33,995 nt of DNA, taken from the IMG/VR virus record IMGVR_UViG_3300035182_000761, positions 1-33,995 of that record, one strand, 5' to 3'. Numbering within the stretch: the stretch's first letter is position 1; every line of letters begins with the position of its first letter. The translations under genes and the position numbers were made by a program. The notes beneath the pieces are model-generated. The model was not told where the DNA came from. It saw only the letters and a program-made list of their open reading frames with translations, and did no database searches. Of the stretch, positions 29,806 to 33,995 are shown piece by piece. The DNA comes from a virus.

Positions 29806-30512
29806 CTGTAATTAACCGCTGTCCAGTAATCGCCCTGGCGCGCCGCGATGACTGCGAAAGCATCGCGCCGATGGTCAAGCATCGCGCCGACTTGTGCGCG
29901 TAATGCTGAACACACGGGAGCGGCATACGCACCGCCCGCCTGTTTGATAGCCGCAAGGAGCGCCAGGCATTCCTTATTTATGCCGTGAATACCCGCGCGC
30001 GCTTCGTCAATATCCTGCTCCGCTTTATCTTTGGCGCTATCCTCCCGCGCTTCTTCGGCCTGAATTTCGGCGAGTCTGTCCGCGCGTATAGCCGCCTCCC
30101 TGATAGCTTGATCGTGCGCGGCTTGGTCGGATCCGCGCGGCACGCGCTCAGCATCGGCTAAGTAATGTATTGCGCCGTCCCAGTCGTCGCGTGATGTCAC
30201 GGGGATATATAGCGCGCCGCGCGCCGTGCGCAGTCGGCATACTCCGCCGATGATTAGCGCATCCTGGAATATGTCGGCATACCATCCAGAATGACGAACG
30301 ACGCGCGGCGCGATTTTCTCCGCCGTCCCCAGGTAATCCCCTATTTGTTCGACCGTTTCAGTAAATCGCTGGCCCTTATCGCCGGTGGTGCTATACGGCA
30401 CCGACCACAAGGGCCGCCGCCAATAACGCCAAAGCTTAGCGTCGGGATACGTGTTGCGAGTGTCGGCGGCCTTAGCACGATAGGCGGCCAGGCGGGTGCG
30501 TGATGTTTTCAT
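29802..30512 (-). CDS. Hypothetical phage protein with coiled-coil segment
   Basis: The 236-residue product has GAGGAT before its ATG. Residues ~35-120 contain WRRPLWSVPYSTTGDKGQRF and GALYIPVTSRDDWDGAIHYL. A long charged helix follows (about 130-170, rich in Glu/Lys/Arg/Ala), then a helical end. This looks like a globular domain plus coiled coil. The GWYAD...GGVCRLRTARG segment may be a nucleic-acid-related beta fold, but I cannot name a family. Confidence 0.7.
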   Translation of the reverse strand: MKTSRTRLAAYRAKAADTRNTYPDAKLWRYWRRPLWSVPYSTTGDKGQRFTETVEQIGDYLGTAEKIAPRVVRHSGWYADIFQDALIIGGVCRLRTARGALYIPVTSRDDWDGAIHYLADAERVPRGSDQAAHDQAIREAAIRADRLAEIQAEEAREDSAKDKAEQDIDEARAGIHGINKECLALLAAIKQAGGAYAAPVCSALRAQVGAMLDHRRDAFAVIAARQGDYWTAVNYR

Positions 30513-30533
30513 GTTTTCATATCCTCAAAAGTG

Positions 30534-30770
30534 TTACGGGAAGACTTGGCGAAAATGCACGGTGTCAAAATACGCCGGTTCAGACAGGCCATAGTTAACC
30601 GGCTTGCGACGGTACAGCTCCCAACATTCGACACCAGCAACAACAACGGGCTTCGACCTGACCCCATAATTTTTCATAGTGTCACCGAAAAAATACATTG
30701 TTCTACGATCGAAAAAGTTCGGAGCATTGCCGCCAAAGGAAACACGGGCTTTCAATTCTGATGCGTTCAT
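30534..30770 (-). CDS. Hypothetical small phage protein
   Basis: The 78-residue protein starts MNASELKARVSFGGNAPNFF behind AAGGAGG, formed by the end of the upstream gene. It is aromatic-rich (RRTMYFFGDTMKNYGVRSK, ...CWELYRRKPVNYG). Short beta-rich fold likely; no known family. Confidence 0.65.
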   Translation of the reverse strand: MNASELKARVSFGGNAPNFFDRRTMYFFGDTMKNYGVRSKPVVVAGVECWELYRRKPVNYGLSEPAYFDTVHFRQVFP

Positions 30771-30773
30771 GAT

Positions 30774-31619
30774 TCAAGCCTCCTTGATGTCGTAAAGGTA
30801 GGGGAACGCGTCGCCCTGGGCATCCAGGATGTCCCGCAGGTCAGAGCATTGCGCCGGGCTCAGGGCGTTACGCCATCCGAAGTTGAAGCGCCCCGTGTGT
30901 TTGTAATAAATCACATTCTCGATTCCCAAAAACCCGTGATCCATTAACCATGTAAGCGCGTTTGTTTCTGTGTGCGCTCTTTGGATACTGGCCGCCGCTT
31001 CAGATTCTGCGTCGGGTACCAGGGCCGCAATGGCCAGGCGCCGCTTAGATAGTTGTGCCGCTTCCCGGCTTTGCTTTCCTAGCCCTTGCGCTTCGCGCCA
31101 GCGCGCCACTAACACACTCGCCTCCTCCTCCGTTAGTGGCGCGCGGTCGCTCTTGTCAGAAACCGGAACGAGGCGGGTTAAATGAAGGTCTTTTTCGGTC
31201 AAGTATTCTGAGCCAAAACATTCTGAACAAAACGAAGCCGCCGCCGCGTCCGGTTCCTGATGGCCGCAATATCCACACGCAACGGTATGCTTACGCGCAG
31301 CCGTCATTTCCCGCGTGATGGTCAGGTAATGGCCGCGCTTGATTTTTTTATCGGGCATATAATCTTCGGCCCAGTCAAAAACCCGCCGGCCTCCCGCGAC
31401 TCCGCCGGGTGCTGTATTCCACTGATTCTCGAAAAGATGCTTTGTTTCCAGGGTCACGGGCACGCCTTCGGCCCAGTCGGGCTCGTAATGCGAACCCATG
31501 CCCCAACTGATAAAACATTTCCCGTTCGTTTTCCCCAGACTTGCGGCGAGCGCTTTATATGCGGCGGCCTCTTCCGGGTGACTGGTATTGAAATGATAGG
31601 ATTTAATTGTCGTTTCCAT
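30774..31619 (-). CDS. Hypothetical protein, full-length paralogue with zinc ribbon
   Basis: The 281-residue protein starts METTIKSYHFNTSHPEEAAA behind AAGGAG. The first ~110 residues are repeated in the next gene. A zinc ribbon follows (CGYCG near 115 and CSECFG near 133), then a helical region, and an end with WLMDHGFLGIENVIYYKHTG. Similar proteins with a METTI/SYHFN start occur in phages and conjugative elements as hypothetical. It may bind nucleic acid through the ribbon. Confidence 0.72.
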   Translation of the reverse strand: METTIKSYHFNTSHPEEAAAYKALAASLGKTNGKCFISWGMGSHYEPDWAEGVPVTLETKHLFENQWNTAPGGVAGGRRVFDWAEDYMPDKKIKRGHYLTITREMTAARKHTVACGYCGHQEPDAAAASFCSECFGSEYLTEKDLHLTRLVPVSDKSDRAPLTEEEASVLVARWREAQGLGKQSREAAQLSKRRLAIAALVPDAESEAAASIQRAHTETNALTWLMDHGFLGIENVIYYKHTGRFNFGWRNALSPAQCSDLRDILDAQGDAFPYLYDIKEA

Positions 31620-32038
31620 GGCTTAGGCTCCTTCGTTGATGATCGATCCGGGTGCAGTGGTCACGTTCTTACGCGCCGCCGTCATTTCGGGCGTTATGGT
31701 CAGATAATGGCCGCGCTTGATTTTTTTATTGCGCATACAATCTTGAGCCCAGTCAAAAACCCGCCATCCTCCCGCGACTCCATCGGGTGCCGTATTCCAC
31801 TGATTCTCGAAAAGGTGCTCTGTTTCCAGGGTTACGGGCACGCCTTCGGCCCAGTCGGGCTCGTAGTGTGAGAACGGGCTCCAACTGGTGAAGCATTTCC
31901 CGTTCGTTTTCCCCAGACTTGCGGCGAGCGCTTTATATGCGTCGGCTTCCTCCGGGTGACTGGTATTGAAATGGTAGGATATAAGCGTCGTTTCCATGAT
32001 TTAGGCTCCTTCGTTGATGATCGATCCGGGTGCAGTGG
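31290..32038. repeat. 378-bp tandem duplication
   Basis: Segments 31290-31660 and 31668-32038 align at a constant offset of 378 bases with moderate divergence. The unit contains the first third of the METT gene plus the last ~38 bases of the gene before it. The copies have diverged, so the event is not recent. Confidence 0.85.
31623..31997 (-). CDS. Truncated paralogue made by tandem duplication
   Basis: The 124-residue protein copies the N-terminal ~111 residues of the downstream paralogue, with scattered changes. It then switches to TTAPGSIINEGA, which is the C-terminus of its upstream neighbour (32001-32372). It lacks the zinc ribbon and everything after it. The hybrid end marks the junction of a 378-bp tandem duplication. 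AAGGAG is retained before the ATG, so it is probably expressed. Confidence 0.7.
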   Translation of the reverse strand: METTLISYHFNTSHPEEADAYKALAASLGKTNGKCFTSWSPFSHYEPDWAEGVPVTLETEHLFENQWNTAPDGVAGGWRVFDWAQDCMRNKKIKRGHYLTITPEMTAARKNVTTAPGSIINEGA

Positions 32039-32372
32039 CAGCGGCTAGGACTGAGGCCAGCACAAACAAGGCGCGCGGGCATTCGCTGGCATTGATAGCC
32101 TTGGTCACGTCGTCGGGGTGAGCGCCTTTGAGCTCATGCGCCAGGCGGATGGCTTCGAGGGCTTGTTTGTTGGTTATGGTGTAAATGGTCATTTTGTTTG
32201 CTCCTTTAACTTGAATCCTTGCTTGCATCCGGTTCGGGTTGCCATACCAAACCGCCGTGTAATCCTTGTCTTTCGCTTGACGCTTTGCCGCGCGCTTTGC
32301 CGCCGCTTCCGTTTCAAAGTAGGTCACTACGTCTTTATTGATTTTTCCAAGGGTCGCTTGTGTGTAGAACAT
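32001..32372 (-). CDS. Small protein with an internal second start (two fused small genes)
   Basis: ATG 32372 and the in-frame ATG 32192 are both preceded by the same 15-base leader AAAGGAGCAAACAAA. The full product has 123 residues: a basic half (MFYTQATLGKINKDVVTYFE..., with AAAKRAAKRQAKDKDY) and a second half (MTIYTITNKQALEAIRLAHE...). The second start alone would give 63 residues. Both are probably made. The first half resembles small stress or phage proteins with TYFETEAAAKRAA. The upstream frame to 32441 is promoter region. Function unknown. Confidence 0.65.
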   Translation of the reverse strand: MFYTQATLGKINKDVVTYFETEAAAKRAAKRQAKDKDYTAVWYGNPNRMQARIQVKGANKMTIYTITNKQALEAIRLAHELKGAHPDDVTKAINASECPRALFVLASVLAAATAPGSIINEGA

Positions 32373-32405
32373 TTTGTTTGCTCCTTTATCTGTTTGTGAG
32401 TCCTT

Positions 32406-32411
32406 ATTATA
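32406..32411 (-). promoter_or_regulatory. Probable -10 box of the 32372 gene
   Basis: TATAAT lies 33 bases before ATG 32372. It is followed by a leader (CTCACAAACAGA...AAAGGAG) nearly the same as the leader of the 32867 gene. No clear -35 is visible, so an activator or the upstream TAGTACATTA box may be needed. Confidence 0.4.
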
Positions 32412-32431
32412 GCGAGTGCATATAATAGGTA

Positions 32432-32449
32432 TATAGTACATTATGACTA
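32432..32449. promoter_or_regulatory. Repeated regulatory box, copy 1
   Basis: TATAGTACATTATGACTA lies just upstream of the -10 of the 32372 gene. The same box with one change occurs at 32947-32964, upstream of the next gene. This placement suggests a shared operator or activator site. Confidence 0.42.
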
Positions 32450-32483
32450 ATCCGCCTATTTACTCAAACAAGATGGCGGCTCA

Positions 32484-32867
32484 TTAGACCGACCATGCTA
32501 AATCGTCGTAACCGGGCAGGTTATAGATGGCGGATTTTATGATTGCGTTAGTGATTGTGGCTGCTGGCGTGCGCTCGTAGTCGTTAACATCGCTGGCTTG
32601 GTAGTTGAAACAGTTGCAGAGTTTAATTATCTGCATTGGTGACTGGTATTTATCGGTCATTTTGTACTTAATACCAGTGGCCACGTCGTCATCGCCGTAT
32701 CTGACATGTAGCGATTCTTTATTAGCTGTTTCTAATATATCAATAATGCGCTGCTCGTTGCCCGTAATATTGATCCTTTCATTATTTATGCGCACCGATC
32801 CAGCATGTCTGGACGCATAGGCGACGATAGCGTTTAAGTGTAGGTCTGAAACCATATATGCTGACAT
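32484..32867 (-). CDS. Hypothetical phage protein (first gene of the leftward accessory operon)
   Basis: The 127-residue protein starts MSAYMVSDLHLNAIVAYASR behind AAAGGAG. The middle has ERINITGNEQRIIDILETAN and later IIKLCNCFNYQASDV. The end is YNLPGYDDLAWSV. I know proteins beginning MSAY-VSD-HI-A-V from phages and plasmids, without a function. A consensus promoter lies directly upstream. The mRNA leader resembles that of the next gene. Confidence 0.75.
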   Translation of the reverse strand: MSAYMVSDLHLNAIVAYASRHAGSVRINNERINITGNEQRIIDILETANKESLHVRYGDDDVATGIKYKMTDKYQSPMQIIKLCNCFNYQASDVNDYERTPAATITNAIIKSAIYNLPGYDDLAWSV

Positions 32868-32898
32868 TTGCTGCTCCTTTGTCTGTTTGTGAGCCTCT

Positions 32899-32926
32899 AT
32901 TATAAGGGGTCAAGAAAACCTGTCAA
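32899..32926 (-). promoter_or_regulatory. Consensus sigma70 promoter of the leftward accessory operon
   Basis: On the minus strand TTGACA (32926-32921) and TATAAT (32904-32899) are both perfect consensus, with a 16-base spacer. Transcription would start near 32892, about 25 bases before the ATG at 32867. This is the strongest promoter in the window. Confidence 0.8.
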
Positions 32927-32946
32927 GCTCTTTTGATGATTATTAT

Positions 32947-32964
32947 TATAGTACATTAGGACTA
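32947..32964. promoter_or_regulatory. Repeated regulatory box, copy 2
   Basis: TATAGTACATTAGGACTA matches copy 1 at 17 of 18 positions. It sits ~20 bases upstream of the -35 of the consensus promoter, a usual place for an activator or operator. Confidence 0.42.
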
Positions 32965-33282
32965 TACGCACACCCGGAACTTGTTCCGTGTGGGGTCGCG
33001 GGTATCCGTTCCGGGTATTATAAAACCCTTTACAATCAACAGCTTATAAGGGATTTACCCGCACACACGGGATACCCGGAACTCCCCGCATATCCACGCC
33101 CACACAGCCTATACTGTGGCACGCCATATTATAGACGACGGCGCGCCGTGGCGTAATTTATGCGCTTGTCCCGTGTGCTCCGTGTATTGTTATTCTAAGT
33201 TATTGAATATAAAGAGTAATAGGGATACCCGGAAGGTACACCCGGAACAGATACCCGTGACGCGTTCGTCCCGTGTGTGTGA
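32965..33282. other. Gene-free, repeat-rich region, candidate replication origin
   Basis: No ORF with a ribosome-binding site is seen. ACCCGGAA occurs directly at 32972, 33074, 33227 and 33242 and inverted at 33008. CCCGTGTG-type words recur between them. A long dyad joins GTTCCGGGTAT (33008-33018) to ATACCCGGAAC (33072-33082) around an AT-rich centre. ACGGCGCGCCGT (33138-33149) is a perfect palindrome, and an AT-rich tract runs at 33185-33222. Iterons, dyads and AT-rich DNA together suggest an origin or a partition site. Operators for the nearby operon are the alternative. Confidence 0.5.
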
Positions 33283-33395
33283 TGGTTGCGCCTGGTTGCG
33301 CTGGTTGCGCCTGGGTTGCGCTGGTTGCTATGGGTTGCGCTGGTTGCTATGGGTTGCGCTGGTTGCTATGGGTTGCGCTGGTTGCTATGGGTTGC
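33283..33395. repeat. 19-bp tandem repeat array A (G/T-rich on the plus strand)
   Basis: From 33323 the unit GGTTGCTATGGGTTGCGCT is repeated 3.8 times without change. It is preceded by shorter degenerate GGTTGCGCCTG units. No start or stop signals support coding. The reverse complement resembles the start of array B. Confidence 0.9.
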
Positions 33396-33434
33396 CCCGC
33401 ATTTGTGCTCTGTGTCACAAGCGTGCCGCGCGCG

Positions 33435-33995
33435 CCACCGCAACCCAGCGCCAGCCAGCGCGCCAACGCCAGCCAGCGCACCCCACGCCAGCCACCGCAC
33501 CCAGCGCACCCAGCGCGCCAGCCAGCGCACCCAGGCGCACCCAGCGCCGACCACCGCACCCAGCGCCGACCACCGCACCCCACGCCAGCCACCGCACCCA
33601 GCGCACCCAGCGCCGACCACCGCACCCCACGCCAGCCACCGCACCCAGCGCACCCAACACCAACCACCACACCCAACACCAACCACCACACCCAACACCA
33701 ACCACCGCACCCCACGCCAACCAGCACACCCAACGCACCCCACACCAGCCAGCGCACCCAACACACCAGCCAGCGCACCCAGGCGCACCCAGCGCCAGCC
33801 AGCGCACCCCACGCCAGCCAGCGCACCCAGCGCACCCCACGCCAGCCAGCGCACCCAGCGCCGACCACCGCACCCAGCGCCGACCACCGCACCCAGCGCC
33901 GACCACCGCACCCAGCGCCGACCACCGCACCCAGCGCCGACCACCGCACCCAGCGCCGACCACCGCACCCAGCGCCGACCACCGCACCCAGCGCC
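33435..33995. repeat. 19-bp-based tandem repeat array B (C-rich on the plus strand), runs to the window end
   Basis: About 560 bases are built from variants of GCACCC, AGCGCC, and AGCCA/ACCACC words. From 33851 to the end, the unit GCACCCAGCGCCGACCACC repeats 7.6 times exactly. Long open frames exist on all three minus frames, but 19 is not a multiple of 3 and the units lack stops, so openness means nothing. I see no gene. The array may continue beyond the window. Confidence 0.9.

Noticed and set aside
33347-33987. Three long minus-strand ORFs of Trp/Gly/Ala/Arg-rich sequence
   Set aside because: They are readings of the 19-bp array in all three frames. The unit contains no stop in any frame, so openness is automatic; no ribosome-binding site or natural composition is seen.
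33283-33995. CRISPR array
   Set aside because: The repeats are directly adjacent, with no unique spacers of constant length, and no cas genes are present.
1-33995. tRNA genes, integrase, insertion sequences
   Set aside because: I scanned for cloverleaf-like stretches, tyrosine/serine recombinase motifs and transposase motifs and saw none; absence is not proven without a search tool.

Overview
The window is a large part of a tailed-phage genome whose host is most likely a Gram-negative (proteobacterial) cell. The evidence is a lambda-type tail-tip module in the order L-K-I-J, a small M15 endolysin with a holin, a lipobox lipoprotein, and phage-type replication genes packed with ATGA start/stop overlaps. 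Terminase, portal, capsid, integrase and repressor genes are not present. Lifestyle is therefore undecided, and the window is only a piece of the genome.

Layout. (1) 1-9427, plus strand: a truncated tail protein, gpL, gpK, gpI and a 1358-residue gpJ-like tail-tip protein with a glycine-rich end. The lysis region follows: a coiled-coil/membrane protein, an M15 endopeptidase, a holin, a tiny Arg/Trp-rich amphipathic peptide, a lipoprotein, an exported HNH-like protein and a DUF1353 protein. (2) 17509-9457, minus strand: a Pro-Ala repeat protein, a DUF2800 nuclease-like protein, an ssDNA-binding-type protein and a family A DNA polymerase, then a run of small genes including an MT-A70 adenine methyltransferase. 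(3) 17592-27597, plus strand: a DExH helicase interrupted by an intein, a VRR-NUC protein, a cytosine-methyltransferase-like protein, small accessory genes, a TetR-type HTH protein, an N4/N6 methyltransferase and a primase-helicase. (4) 32867-27467, minus strand: an operon of small unknown genes with duplications and standardised gene junctions. (5) 32930-33995: no convincing gene; a promoter, iteron-like repeats, dyads and two 19-bp tandem arrays in opposite orientation.

The polymerase, SSB-like protein, helicase, primase-helicase and two nuclease-like proteins make up most of a phage-encoded replication apparatus. It is expressed from a divergent promoter pair at 17528-17570 that shares a 16-bp perfect palindrome. 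Three methyltransferases of different families and a Lar-like zinc ribbon point to evasion of host restriction.

The outstanding feature is the intein at 18248-19318. It sits inside the DExH box of the helicase and keeps all visible splicing residues. Its linker region carries a complete 264-residue homing-endonuclease-like gene (EDxHD type, two zinc fingers) in a different reading frame, while the intein frame stays open throughout. The next most interesting items are the 37-residue disruptin-like peptide in the lysis cassette, the micro-ORFs that bridge neighbouring genes, and the origin-like repeat region at the right end.
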